From positions 1-47,788 of the forward strand of contig CANQBT010000001.1 in assembly GCA_947589405.1 (NCBI GenBank): DNA of 47,788 bases. The letters run 5' to 3'. Within the stretch, counting starts at the first letter, position 1; every line of letters begins with the position of its first letter. Source of the DNA: an uncultured Clostridia bacterium. GTDB taxonomy: Bacteria; Bacillota; Clostridia; Lachnospirales; CAG-274. Positions 25,388 through 33,792 of this stretch are shown here, piece by piece. The notes beneath the pieces are model-generated. The model was not told the origin of the DNA. It was given only the letters and a program-made list of their open reading frames with translations, and searched no databases. The position numbers and the translations under genes are program-made.

Positions 25388-26457
25388 TATTCAGACACCT
25401 CCTTTTTAGGAGATCTGTGGAATATAGAGCCTATGAGCTTAAAGAATCCACCTATGCCTTCCCATGAAAGCTCCTTGTTGCCGAATATACCCTTACGCCA
25501 GAGTATTATGACGAGCATAAGGAGCGCTGAGAATACAACCATTCTCATACCGCCTATGCCTGGATAACCTAAAGCGGGGATAGGTTCGTCTAAGAATCTC
25601 AGCTTCTCAAGGGCTATCCTGACTATGAATGCGCCTGCAATAGAGCCTGATACCGAGCCTTGACCGCCTAATACTACCATAAGCAGTATCTCATAGGCTA
25701 CTGTGAATTTGAACTGGTCGGGACCTATGGCGCCTACAAGAGAAGCAAGCATACCGCCGCCTATACCTGCCATAAATCCGCTCAATACAAAGGCAAGCAT
25801 TTTATGCTTAAAAAGGTTTATACCCATAGCCTGAGCTGCCACCTCATCTTCCCTTATGGCAAGAAGGGCTCTGCCGTATGTGGTACGCATCATGGCAAGG
25901 GTGAATATAACTATTACCGCAAGTATGAGAAGAGATACCCACATATTGATGTGAGAAGGTATTCTATTTATACCTGTGGGACCATTGGTAACGCCCTGCA
26001 TATTTGTAATGCATATCCTTATTATTTCCGAAAATCCCAAAGTGGCTATAGCCAAATAGTCGCCTCTGAGCCTGAGCACAGGGAAGCCTATAAGAAAGGC
26101 AAATACCGCCGCCGCAACTCCTCCCAGTATGAGCGCAACAGGAAAAGGCGCTGACAGGTTTGCCATAAAGTCGGAAATAGGTATTATTTTGTATATTGAA
26201 ACCTTGTCTGCCGTAGATACTGTAAATATAGCCGTAACATATGCGCCTATTGCCATAAAGCCAGGCTGACCAAGTGAAAAAAGACCTGTGAAGCCGTTTA
26301 CCATATTCATTGAAAGGGCGCATATAGCGTAAATACAGCAGGTATTGAAAATTCTTTTGTTATAGGGATTGAAGCTTGCATTTGCCCAGAACATAAAGCC
26401 TATAAGGGCAGCAATGGCAACTATATCCAGTATAATATGTACCTTTTTCTTGTCCAT
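25387..26457 (-). CDS. livM: Branched-chain amino acid ABC transporter, permease LivM
   Basis: The product has 356 residues with about nine or ten hydrophobic segments. The family segment NGFTGLFSLGQPGFMAIGAY lies near residues 54-73, and FPVLRLRGDYLAIATLGFSEI is the conserved cytoplasmic contact. The length is standard for LivM. It forms the membrane channel with LivH. It lies 14 bases after livH and overlaps livG by one base. Confidence 0.96.
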   Translation of the reverse strand: MDKKKVHIILDIVAIAALIGFMFWANASFNPYNKRIFNTCCIYAICALSMNMVNGFTGLFSLGQPGFMAIGAYVTAIFTVSTADKVSIYKIIPISDFMANLSAPFPVALILGGVAAAVFAFLIGFPVLRLRGDYLAIATLGFSEIIRICITNMQGVTNGPTGINRIPSHINMWVSLLILAVIVIFTLAMMRTTYGRALLAIREDEVAAQAMGINLFKHKMLAFVLSGFMAGIGGGMLASLVGAIGPDQFKFTVAYEILLMVVLGGQGSVSGSIAGAFIVRIALEKLRFLDEPIPALGYPGIGGMRMVVFSALLMLVIILWRKGIFGNKELSWEGIGGFFKLIGSIFHRSPKKEVSE

Positions 26458-26471
26458 AGTGCTGCACCTCC

Positions 26472-27371
26472 TCAGACCTTCTCGGCGATCTTTTCGCCTA
26501 TAAGACCGTTAGGTCTGAACAGCAGTATACCTATGAGAAGTACAAATGAGAATATGTCCTTATATGCTGAGATCTCAGGGAAGAAGGCAACTGCCATTAC
26601 CTCTATGAAGCCTAAAAGGAGACCGCCTATAACGGCGCCCTTTACATTGCCTATACCGCCTATTACCGCTGCTATAAAGCACTTAAGACCCGGCATAACG
26701 CCTACAAGAGGTGAGATCTGAGGATATTTCAGTCCCCAGAGTATAGCGCCTACTGCGGCGATAGCTGAGCCTATGGCAAATGTAAATGAAATAGTGCCGT
26801 TTACATTTATACCCATAAGCTTGGCAGTATCCAGATCCTTTGAAATAGCTCTCATTGCCATACCGCTTTTTGTCTTGTTTATAAGGAAAAGCAGTATGCA
26901 CACGAATATTATCGTTATAACGGGAACTGCTACGGCAAGTCTTTGCAGTCTTACAGAGCCTATCTGCATCATATCAACAAAAAATGGTATCTGTGGAAAA
27001 GTCTTTGGCTTGGCTGTAAATATGACCGTTGCCAAGTTTTCAAGAAAATATGAAGCGCCTATCGCTGAAATAAGCATTGATATTTTAGGCGCATTCTGAC
27101 GCCTTAAGGTACTGTATGCCACCTTTTCAAGTCCCATACCCAGTACCGCCGTTGCAACTATGACCGCCGCAAAGCTCAAGGGCCACAGTCTGAAATCCTT
27201 TGCCACAAAGAAAAAGGCAAAGTACATACCCATCATGAATATATCGCAATGAGCGAAATTTATAAGCCTGAGTATACCATAAACCATAGTATAACCAACG
27301 GCTACAAGAGCAAACAAGCTGCCCAGCAGCAGTCCGTTGCAAAGCTGCTGCAATAGATCTGACCATGCCAT
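26472..27371 (-). CDS. livH: Branched-chain amino acid ABC transporter, permease LivH
   Basis: The product has about 299 residues and eight or so hydrophobic segments. Near the N-terminus is the LivH pattern GSLFALVAVGYTMVYGILRL, followed by INFAHCDIFMMG. I chose the ATG at 27371 (start MAWSDLLQQL), since GGTTGGTG lies 6 bases upstream; a TTG at 27383 would add four residues. It is the first gene after the livK terminator and starts about 140 bases downstream of livK. Confidence 0.95.
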   Translation of the reverse strand: MAWSDLLQQLCNGLLLGSLFALVAVGYTMVYGILRLINFAHCDIFMMGMYFAFFFVAKDFRLWPLSFAAVIVATAVLGMGLEKVAYSTLRRQNAPKISMLISAIGASYFLENLATVIFTAKPKTFPQIPFFVDMMQIGSVRLQRLAVAVPVITIIFVCILLFLINKTKSGMAMRAISKDLDTAKLMGINVNGTISFTFAIGSAIAAVGAILWGLKYPQISPLVGVMPGLKCFIAAVIGGIGNVKGAVIGGLLLGFIEVMAVAFFPEISAYKDIFSFVLLIGILLFRPNGLIGEKIAEKV

Positions 27372-27467
27372 ATCGGTCACCAACCTTTCGTCTGATATTA
27401 TGAAATACAGTTATTTCAAAATCACCTTCCATTTGCCGAATTTTGAAATGACTATATACTCAAAAAT

Positions 27468-27495
27468 TCGGGGTGCTTTTATTCAGCACCCCGAA
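27468..27495 (-). terminator. Strong hairpin between livK and livH
   Basis: TTCGGGGTGC pairs perfectly with GCACCCCGAA. On the minus strand it is followed by TTTTTG. Since no promoter is obvious between it and livH, it is probably a partial terminator that lets livK be made in excess over the membrane subunits, as is common for periplasmic or lipoprotein binding subunits. Confidence 0.85.
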
Positions 27496-27513
27496 ATATT
27501 GTAGGGTCAAAAT

Positions 27514-28689
27514 TTACTGAACAGTAACCTGATCTGCAAATACGAACTTACCGTTTTCAACCTTCTTGATAACGGCAGCCTTAGTAGGATTACCGTTTTC
27601 ATCGAACTTAACGGGACCTGTAACGCCTGTAAAGTCGCTTGCTGCAAGAGCGTCTCTTATAGCAACGGGATCGGTCGTGCCTGCTGCTTCGATAGCGTCG
27701 CATACAAGATTATAAGCATCGTATGCAAGAGCAGTAACGCCTGCAGGGTCCTTGCCGCCGTTAGCATCTCTGTACTTCTGAACAAATTCCTTAGTTAAAG
27801 GAGTAAGCTCTGCGTCGGGATCGAAAAATGCTGAGAACTCAACGCCCTCGCTTTCTGCGCCTGCTACGTCAAGGAATTCCTGTACCTCATAGGTATCGCC
27901 GCCAAGTAAAGGAACAGTTACGCCGTTCTGCTTAGCCTGCTTGATAAACATAGCGGCTTCCGTAAAGTTACCGGGAACAAAGAATATATCGGGGTTATTA
28001 GCCTTTAAGCTTGTGATCTGAGCATTGAAGTCCTGATCGCCTGTCTGATAAGCTGCCTCGTATACAGTACCGCCCAGCTTCTCAAATTCAGCCTTGAAGT
28101 ACTGAGCAAGACCTACAGAATAGTCATTGCCCTGCTCTGTAGTAACGGCAGCAGTCTTTGCGCCTAACTTGTTGTATGCATAGTTAGCCATTACCTGTCC
28201 CTGATATGGGTCGATGAAGCAAACTCTAAAGTAGTTGTCATTGCCTTCGGTAACGGCAGGATTGGTACAGCTAATACCGACTGCGGCAACATTGCCGTTT
28301 CTTACTACATCATATGCGCCAAGAGAAGGTGTAGATGAGTAAGAACCAAGAATAACAGATACTTCGTCCTGCTCTATAAGCTTTGTTGCAGCATTTGCAG
28401 CCTCTACCTTGTCAGACTTGTTATCAGCCTTTACAAGCTCTACCGTAACGTCCTTGCCGCCTATGTTTACTGTAGGTCTTTCGGAGTTGGCAAGCTCGAT
28501 ACCCTCTATCTCTATAGCTGCTCCTGCTGCCATACCGCCTGTTATAGGCTGAAGTACACCGATCTTAACAGTATCTCCCGAAGCTGCTGCGCTGTCTGTA
28601 CCTTCTTCAGCAGCACCGCCGCCGCAGCCTGTGAGAGAAGTAAGAGTAAGAGCAGCGATAATTGCAACTGCCATAATTTTTTTCTTCAT
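27514..28689 (-). CDS. livK: Branched-chain amino acid binding lipoprotein LivK/LivJ
   Basis: The product has 391 residues from the ATG at 28689, which has AGGAGG upstream. The lipoprotein signal ends LTSLTGC (Cys22), anchoring it to the outer face of the membrane. The mature part is a two-lobed type I periplasmic-binding (Leu/Ile/Val-binding) domain, starting KIGVLQPITGGMAAG and including GSYSSTPSLGAYDV and YDAYNLVCDAI. It captures substrate for LivHMGF. It has a near-consensus promoter and a hairpin in its leader. The exact ligand could be a branched-chain amino acid or another small amide-type compound, as families of this type vary. Confidence 0.96.
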   Translation of the reverse strand: MKKKIMAVAIIAALTLTSLTGCGGGAAEEGTDSAAASGDTVKIGVLQPITGGMAAGAAIEIEGIELANSERPTVNIGGKDVTVELVKADNKSDKVEAANAATKLIEQDEVSVILGSYSSTPSLGAYDVVRNGNVAAVGISCTNPAVTEGNDNYFRVCFIDPYQGQVMANYAYNKLGAKTAAVTTEQGNDYSVGLAQYFKAEFEKLGGTVYEAAYQTGDQDFNAQITSLKANNPDIFFVPGNFTEAAMFIKQAKQNGVTVPLLGGDTYEVQEFLDVAGAESEGVEFSAFFDPDAELTPLTKEFVQKYRDANGGKDPAGVTALAYDAYNLVCDAIEAAGTTDPVAIRDALAASDFTGVTGPVKFDENGNPTKAAVIKKVENGKFVFADQVTVQ

Positions 28690-28716
28690 AAAAATTTCCT
28701 CCTTGTATATTTTCTT

Positions 28717-28746
28717 AAAAATATAAGGGCACCGTAAAGATGCCCT
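28717..28746 (-). terminator. Hairpin with U-run in the livK leader (possible attenuator)
   Basis: On the minus strand AGGGCA (28741-28746) pairs with TGCCCT (28726-28731) around a 9-base loop, followed by TATATTTTT. It lies between the livK promoter and its ribosome binding site, within a leader of about 70 bases. It could act as a transcription attenuator, or simply stabilise the mRNA 5' end. Confidence 0.45.
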
Positions 28747-28760
28747 CACCGACGTTTATT

Positions 28761-28789
28761 ATTATAGTTTAACCGTTTTTATTTGTCAA
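28761..28789 (-). promoter_or_regulatory. Consensus sigma-A promoter of the liv operon
   Basis: TTGACA (28784-28789), 17 bases and TATAAT (28761-28766) on the minus strand, about 70 bases before the livK ATG. Both boxes match the consensus, which predicts strong expression unless repressed. Confidence 0.9.
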
Positions 28790-28897
28790 TAGAAATAAAG
28801 AAATTACTTCCTATATAATTGTGATTTTAGTACATTTGTGAATTTTTAAACAGAAAATCCTGCAAAATCTGTGAATTTTTTAACGCAGTAAAGCGTA

Positions 28898-29965
28898 TTA
28901 CTCTTCCTCCGACTTAGTTTCATCGGGTGCATCTATCGGCTTGAGTCCGAAATGCTCCCTTACCTTGTTTTCTATTTCAAGACAAACATCGGGATTTTCT
29001 TCAAGATATTTCTTGGCATTTTCACGACCCTGACCGATCCTGTCCTCACCATAGCTGTACCATGCGCCGCCCTTATGTACCACGTCTATCTCCGCTGCAA
29101 GGTCAAGCACATCTCCCGTATGGCTTATACCTGTGCCGTACATTATGTCAAACTCCGTTGTCTTGAAAGGCGGAGCCACCTTGTTCTTGACTACCTTCAC
29201 CTTTGTCCTGCTGCCTATGGCTTCTGTGCCTGATTTAAGAGTTTCGCCCTTTCTTATGTCTATTCTTACGGAAGCGCCGTATTTAAGGGCAAGACCGCCT
29301 GTTGTGGTTTCGGGATTGCCGTATATCACGCCTATTTTCTGTCTGAGCTGGTTTATAAAGAGTATAACGCAGTTGCTCTTGCTTGCTACTGCCGCCAGCT
29401 TTCTCAGAGCCTTTGACATGAGCCTTGCCTGAAGTCCCACCTGATTTTCGCCCATTTCTCCTTCTATCTCAGCCTTTGGCACAAGAGCCGCAACAGAGTC
29501 CACAACAACTATATCTATAGCGCCTGAACGCACCATTGTTTCTGTTATCTCAAGAGCCTGCTCACCGTCGTCGGGCTGTGATACATAGAGTTCATCTATA
29601 TTTACGCCTAAATTTCTTGCATATACGGGATCAAGAGCGTGCTCCGCATCTACAAAGGCGGCAATTCCTCCTGCCTTCTGGGCTTCTGCTATTATGTGCA
29701 GAGCAAGCGTAGTCTTGCCGCTGCTCTCGGGACCATATACCTCTATTATTCTTCCTCTCGGCACACCGCCTATACCTAAGGCTATATCAAGAGAAAGAGA
29801 GCCTGTAGGTATGGATCCTATTGACATATCCACCATATTATCGCCAAGCCTCATTATAGAGCCTTCTCCAAAGCTTTTTTCAATATGGGATATTGCCATC
29901 TTAAGAGATTCCTCTTTTCCGTTAGGTGAGGGTATTACCTTTTCATTAGTTTTTGCTTTTGCCAT
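28898..29965 (-). CDS. recA: Recombinase RecA
   Basis: The product has 355 residues, the usual length. Walker A is GPESSGKTT (78-86); other hallmarks are FVDAEHALDPVYARNLGV, VVVDSVAALVPKAEIEGEMG, and the GGLALKYGASVRIDIRKGE L2-region segment. It forms filaments on single-stranded DNA for homologous recombination and SOS induction. AGGAGG precedes the ATG. Its first ~20 bases overlap the end of cinA, a conserved cinA-recA arrangement, so it is translated from the cinA transcript. I did not find a clear LexA box before cinA. Confidence 0.98.
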   Translation of the reverse strand: MAKAKTNEKVIPSPNGKEESLKMAISHIEKSFGEGSIMRLGDNMVDMSIGSIPTGSLSLDIALGIGGVPRGRIIEVYGPESSGKTTLALHIIAEAQKAGGIAAFVDAEHALDPVYARNLGVNIDELYVSQPDDGEQALEITETMVRSGAIDIVVVDSVAALVPKAEIEGEMGENQVGLQARLMSKALRKLAAVASKSNCVILFINQLRQKIGVIYGNPETTTGGLALKYGASVRIDIRKGETLKSGTEAIGSRTKVKVVKNKVAPPFKTTEFDIMYGTGISHTGDVLDLAAEIDVVHKGGAWYSYGEDRIGQGRENAKKYLEENPDVCLEIENKVREHFGLKPIDAPDETKSEEE

Positions 29966-31199
29966 TTTTATCCTCCTGTATTATCTGTTGCCTTAACAGC
30001 TCTATTGCCGCTGCGGCAGCTGCATTTCTTATTTTGTTCCTGCTGCCCGAAAGCTGTAATTTCTTTGTTACGGCTTTCCCTTTTACCGAAACTCCTATAT
30101 ACACAAGACCTACAGGCTTTTCAGCCGTACCGCCGCCCGGACCTGCTATCCCTGTAGTGCTTATGCCTATATCCGCACCGCTTCTCTCAGCTGCGCCTAT
30201 ACACATTTCTTCCGCTGTCTGAGGGCTTACGGCACCGTATTTTTCAAGAGTATCTTCACTAACTCCCAGAAATTTTGCCTTACTTTCATTGGTATAGGTA
30301 ACAAATCCTGTCATAAATACTGCGGAGGCTCCGGGATAATCTATAAGCCTTGAAGCGACCATACCGCCTGTGCAGCTTTCCGCAGAAGCTACGGTAAGCC
30401 CTTTTTCTATAAGCCTTTTCATAACGGCAGAAACAAGGGTTTCATCGTCCTCACCGTATATGAACTGTCCAAGCCTTGAATATATTTCATCTGCAACAGG
30501 CTTAATGAGAGCTTGGCATTCCTCCTTATCCTTTCCTCTTGCCGTTATACGGAATACCATTTCGTTGGTCTTGGCATAAGGCGCTATTGTAGGATTGGAG
30601 CTTTTCTGCATAAGCTCTCTTATCTGTTCCGCCGCTGCCGATTCGCCTATTCCCGAAAGATGAAGCACCTTGCTTACAAGAGTAAACTCCTGCTGCTTTT
30701 CAAGATACGACCTTACGCCGTTTTCAAACATAGGGACAAGCTCTGAGGGAGGTCCCGGAAGCACCGCTATGGTTTTGCCCTTGTCGGTTATTATGCAGCC
30801 GGGAGCCGTACCGTTGTCATTGTCAAGGACAATGGCACCCTTCGGCATATAGACCTGCTTCATATTGGTAGGGGACATATTTCTTCCTTTAAAATAGGTA
30901 AGAAGTCTGTCCCTGCTTCTTTCGTCAAGCACCATTTCTTTATTGAAATACTTAGCGGCTGTTTCCTTTGTAATATCATCGTCTGTAGGACCCAAGCCGC
31001 CGCTTGTTATAATAATGTCCGCTCTGTTAAAGGCTATATCCAAAGCCTCCGAAAGTCTTTGCTCATTATCTCCCACAACTGTCTGATACTGAAGCGTAAT
31101 GCCCAGCTCAGCCAACTGACGTGCTATGAATCTTGCATTAGTGTTGAGAATATCTCCCAGCAGAAGCTCTGTGCCTACTGCTATTATCTCAGCCTTCAT
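29946..31199 (-). CDS. cinA: CinA family protein (competence/damage-inducible)
   Basis: The product has about 417 residues from the ATG at 31199, with GAAGGGAG upstream. The N-terminal part (1-170) is the MoaB/COG1058 nucleotide-binding domain, starting MKAEIIAVGTELLLGD with TSGGLGPTDDD. The C-terminal part (about 260-415) is the CinA amidase-like domain, with AESCTGGMVASRL and STTGIAGPGGGT. These correspond to an ADP-ribose pyrophosphatase-type half and an NMN deamidase half in characterised homologues, which salvage pyridine nucleotides. The pair is often co-transcribed with recA, as here. Confidence 0.95.
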   Translation of the reverse strand: MKAEIIAVGTELLLGDILNTNARFIARQLAELGITLQYQTVVGDNEQRLSEALDIAFNRADIIITSGGLGPTDDDITKETAAKYFNKEMVLDERSRDRLLTYFKGRNMSPTNMKQVYMPKGAIVLDNDNGTAPGCIITDKGKTIAVLPGPPSELVPMFENGVRSYLEKQQEFTLVSKVLHLSGIGESAAAEQIRELMQKSSNPTIAPYAKTNEMVFRITARGKDKEECQALIKPVADEIYSRLGQFIYGEDDETLVSAVMKRLIEKGLTVASAESCTGGMVASRLIDYPGASAVFMTGFVTYTNESKAKFLGVSEDTLEKYGAVSPQTAEEMCIGAAERSGADIGISTTGIAGPGGGTAEKPVGLVYIGVSVKGKAVTKKLQLSGSRNKIRNAAAAAAIELLRQQIIQEDKNGKSKN

Positions 31200-31237
31200 A
31201 TACATTTCTCCCTTCAGCCAACCTTTTCTCTTAATGT

Positions 31238-31267
31238 AGTATATCACAATATTCATGTATAATGCAA
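31238..31267 (-). promoter_or_regulatory. Promoter of the cinA-recA operon
   Basis: TTGCAT (31262-31267), 18 bases and TATACT (31238-31243) on the minus strand lie about 40 bases before the cinA ATG. Confidence 0.6.
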
Positions 31268-31411
31268 CAAAATATTGAAACATTTTTTCGATTGCTTCAT
31301 ATTTTCGATTGTATTTTTATAAAAGTAATGATATTGTAATATTTTATAGGGATATTTTTGATATAATGATATTTATGGAAAAGGGCAAAATATAAATGAG
31401 AGGCTGATAAT

Positions 31412-33169
31412 ATGAATAAAAAAATGAAAATTTGTATCTTTTTGTGTGTGTTCACACTTATTGCGGCAGTACCGGTATATGTAGGAGCACGAACGGTAAA
31501 GGGTGTTACAAGAAGCTATGAACCTACCGAGACCACAACGGAAGCAGAAGCGACCACCGTTACCGAAAAGGAAAGCGAGACCACTACTCTTAACAGAGTA
31601 GTATCTGTTTCAAAAAAGATAAAGGGAACTACTACCACTACCGAAGCTGCTTCAATGACCACAACTGCCGAAGCTGCCACAGAAACTACTACAATAAATT
31701 TAAGTCTTTACGAAGGCTCTGTGGAAATATCAACAATAAGTATACCTGACTATCCAAGCGACCCTGTTGATAAAAACGGCAATCCTCTTACAGGCATAGA
31801 CCTTAAGGCATACAATGCGGTAAAAAAGACATTTAAGGACAAATGGACTGCCATAACCTCTCCCAAGATCAGCGAGGAGACTCTTTACAACGATGCGGAC
31901 CATACCATAAAGGCAAAAACCTTTGCCTTTGACGATGGGGATATATATACCATAAAAAGATATACCTTCGGCGCCAATGCCGATGAAAGGCTTACGGACA
32001 GTCTTACCATAGCGGGAAATACCGTTGAGATAAGATATATGAACGACGATGGCTGGTATATGTCCGGCAATCCTGAAAATACCGATAAAAAGACTATGTT
32101 TATAGATACAGACAAGGTTTCTGTTATGATAAGCATTCCCGCAGTATATACAAACAATTTCCAGTACAATACCCTTCAGTATCACCCCGATATGGAGGAA
32201 AAGGCTGAAATAACCATAAACCCTGACAACACCGTTACAATAAGCTGGTCTTTCCCTCAGAACACAGGCCTTATAGGAGAAATATGGTACCTCTGTTCCG
32301 AAAACAAGCTTGCCGACTGGAACAACGGCAATCATTTTGCTGCCCTTGCTCAGGATCTGGCTGTAGAGAGAAGATTTTCATGGGACGGTTATTATTTCCC
32401 TATCCCTGCCAACTATATACCAAACGGCGATCATATGCTCTACAGACAGCCTTCTAACTATACAGGCGCAAGCTTTACGTCCTACGGTGATTTTCCGGCT
32501 GCATTCAAGATGGGCTATGTTATGACATATACATGTATGCTCAATCAGAATGAAAAGGGCTATTGGGCTACCATGCCTAAGTCAGGCTGGCTTTCAGAGG
32601 ACTTCAATATAGGAGGAGGCTTCTATGACACAAGGTTCAATACCGACTTTGCCGAAAACCTTCTTTCTGCCTATAAGAGATACAATAACGACGAGTTCTT
32701 GTTTGCTGCCTGCAAATATGCGGAATACTTTATACAGCACGCCAATACGGAAAGCTATACTACAAAGAACGGCGGCCTTCTTGTTCAGGACTACGGCTAT
32801 GACTATGACCATTTGGATACTCATGTTTCACTTAATCACCAGCTGGCGGAGCTTGACTATCTTTACAAGCTGTATCAGATAACAAGAGAGGATTCCTACA
32901 GATTGCTTGCAGACCAGATGCTTATAGCAATAAATGACACAAAGGATCAATGGGTGCTTGCAAACAACAATCTGAACTATGCCCTCTACTATGTGGCAGG
33001 TACCAATCCTATGGTAGATTATCCATATCTTACCTATAACGATCTGTTTGAAACGCAGGAGCTGTACACAGCCATATATGGCAAGGAAAATGAGACCGTT
33101 AAGTACCTTATGGACTGTAAGCTTCAATGGATGACCGAAAACAGCATAACCGGCTACAGAACAAAATAA
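31412..33169 (+). CDS. Exported protein with Thr/Glu stalk and helical C-domain
   Basis: The product has 585 residues. It has a signal peptide (hydrophobic 7-25). Residues about 37-100 are a Thr-rich stalk with repeated TTTEA, ETTT and TTTTT tracts. The middle (about 110-330) is beta-rich, with aromatic Tyr/Trp patches. The C-terminal ~270 residues look alpha-helical, with LSAYKRYNNDEFLFAACKYAEYF, then DTHVSLNHQLAELDYLYKLY and YRLLADQMLIAI, resembling (alpha/alpha) toroid enzymes of the D-glucuronyl C5-epimerase or glycosidase type. That match is by eye only. It is likely cell-surface and may act on polysaccharide. It has a GAGAGG site before the ATG, stands alone, and ends in two strong terminators. 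Confidence 0.75.
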   Translation: MNKKMKICIFLCVFTLIAAVPVYVGARTVKGVTRSYEPTETTTEAEATTVTEKESETTTLNRVVSVSKKIKGTTTTTEAASMTTTAEAATETTTINLSLYEGSVEISTISIPDYPSDPVDKNGNPLTGIDLKAYNAVKKTFKDKWTAITSPKISEETLYNDADHTIKAKTFAFDDGDIYTIKRYTFGANADERLTDSLTIAGNTVEIRYMNDDGWYMSGNPENTDKKTMFIDTDKVSVMISIPAVYTNNFQYNTLQYHPDMEEKAEITINPDNTVTISWSFPQNTGLIGEIWYLCSENKLADWNNGNHFAALAQDLAVERRFSWDGYYFPIPANYIPNGDHMLYRQPSNYTGASFTSYGDFPAAFKMGYVMTYTCMLNQNEKGYWATMPKSGWLSEDFNIGGGFYDTRFNTDFAENLLSAYKRYNNDEFLFAACKYAEYFIQHANTESYTTKNGGLLVQDYGYDYDHLDTHVSLNHQLAELDYLYKLYQITREDSYRLLADQMLIAINDTKDQWVLANNNLNYALYYVAGTNPMVDYPYLTYNDLFETQELYTAIYGKENETVKYLMDCKLQWMTENSITGYRTK

Positions 33170-33212
33170 TGCCCTGTGCTTTTGGCATAATATACTGTCC
33201 TTTAGGAAATTT

Positions 33213-33250
33213 AGGAGATGTTTGTTGCATAGACGGCATCTCCTCTTTGT
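33213..33250 (+). terminator. Terminator 1 after the Thr-stalk gene
   Basis: AGGAGATG (33213-33220) pairs perfectly with CATCTCCT (33237-33244) and is followed by CTTTGTTTAT. Confidence 0.7.
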
Positions 33251-33264
33251 TTATGACAAAAAAT

Positions 33265-33313
33265 AACTGCTGAGATAGGATCTGTATAAAATCTTATCTC
33301 AGCAGTTTTGTTT
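33265..33313 (+). terminator. Terminator 2 after the Thr-stalk gene
   Basis: AACTGCTGAGATA (33265-33277) pairs with TATCTCAGCAGTT (33295-33307), with an inner GAT/ATC extension, and is followed by TTGTTTG. It is a long, stable hairpin. Together with terminator 1 it isolates the surface-protein gene from the repeat downstream. Confidence 0.8.
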
Positions 33314-33407
33314 GTGGTGTGAGAGTTGTTTTTATTTTTGCAAGTATCAACATTATTTTTGCTTTAGAACGACCCTTCCACCATTTCAAACAATGTTTGA
33401 AAGGTTC

Positions 33408-33467
33408 AGCACTTTTGCTTTGCAAAAGCAAGCCTACGGCTTGGCGGATAATTCTTCCGCTGCAATG
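33408..33467. repeat. Nested 60-bp module s1 within copy B
   Basis: It begins AGCACTTTTGCTTTGCAAAAGC and ends TTCCGCTGCAATG. It shares its layout with s2 (33500-33560): AGCACTTT, a CG-rich dyad, CTACGG/CTGACGG, CGGATAA/CCGATAA and GCAA(T/C)G. It is absent from copy C. Confidence 0.6.
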
Positions 33468-33499
33468 TCCCCCTCCCCTCCGACGCCCTACGGGCTATC

Positions 33500-33560
33500 A
33501 GCACTTTCGGCAAGCCGAAAGCCGACCTGACGGTCGTCCGATAAATCTTTCGTTGCAACG
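33500..33560. repeat. Nested 61-bp module s2 within copy B
   Basis: It begins AGCACTTTCGGC, contains CTTTCGGC/GCCGAAAG and CCGACCTGACGGTCG dyads, and ends GTTGCAACG. It is a diverged partner of s1. Where it is inserted, copy C simply reads through from GGGCT to AGGGGAGGCT. Confidence 0.6.
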
Positions 33561-33792
33561 GGGAGGCTAGAGGTGGGGAGGAAAGGGAAGCCTTAAGTTT
33601 ATGTTCTTTAAATACTTTTATAATGTTAAAAAGCTAGTATTTATAACTAACTAAAAAATTATGGGGAACTACAAACTAGGCTCCCCTTGGAGCTAGGGGA
33701 GCTGTCAGCCCAACCAAGAATTACAAGTTGTGAACGGATTTGCATGGGCTGACTGAAGGGTCGACTCAATTTTGTAAAAAAATAATTAAGAA

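Larger units (their letters stand above)
33370..33763. repeat. Intergenic MITE-like repeat, copy B (394 bp)
   Basis: The element starts CGACCCTTC (33370-33378) and ends GAAGGGTCG (33755-33763), which are inverted repeats of each other. Inside it are TTTCAAAC/GTTTGAAA, a CCCCTCCCCTCCGACGCCCT block, GCCTTAAGTTTATG, a CTCCCC/GGGGAG hairpin (33681-33702), and a GTCAGCCCA/TGGGCTGAC hairpin (33704-33712 with 33745-33753). It matches copy C along most of its length but carries two extra ~60-bp modules. It occupies the 33170-33792 gap after two terminators; I see no gene in it. Confidence 0.85.

Noticed and set aside
31330..31380. A promoter for the Thr-stalk gene at TATAAT (about 31363-31368)
   Set aside because: The -10 is good but no acceptable -35 lies 16-18 bases upstream, so I do not list it as a supported promoter.
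33312..33570. Two short plus-strand frames in repeat copy B
   Set aside because: They lie across palindromic repeat sequence, have no ribosome binding site, and have no similarity to known proteins.
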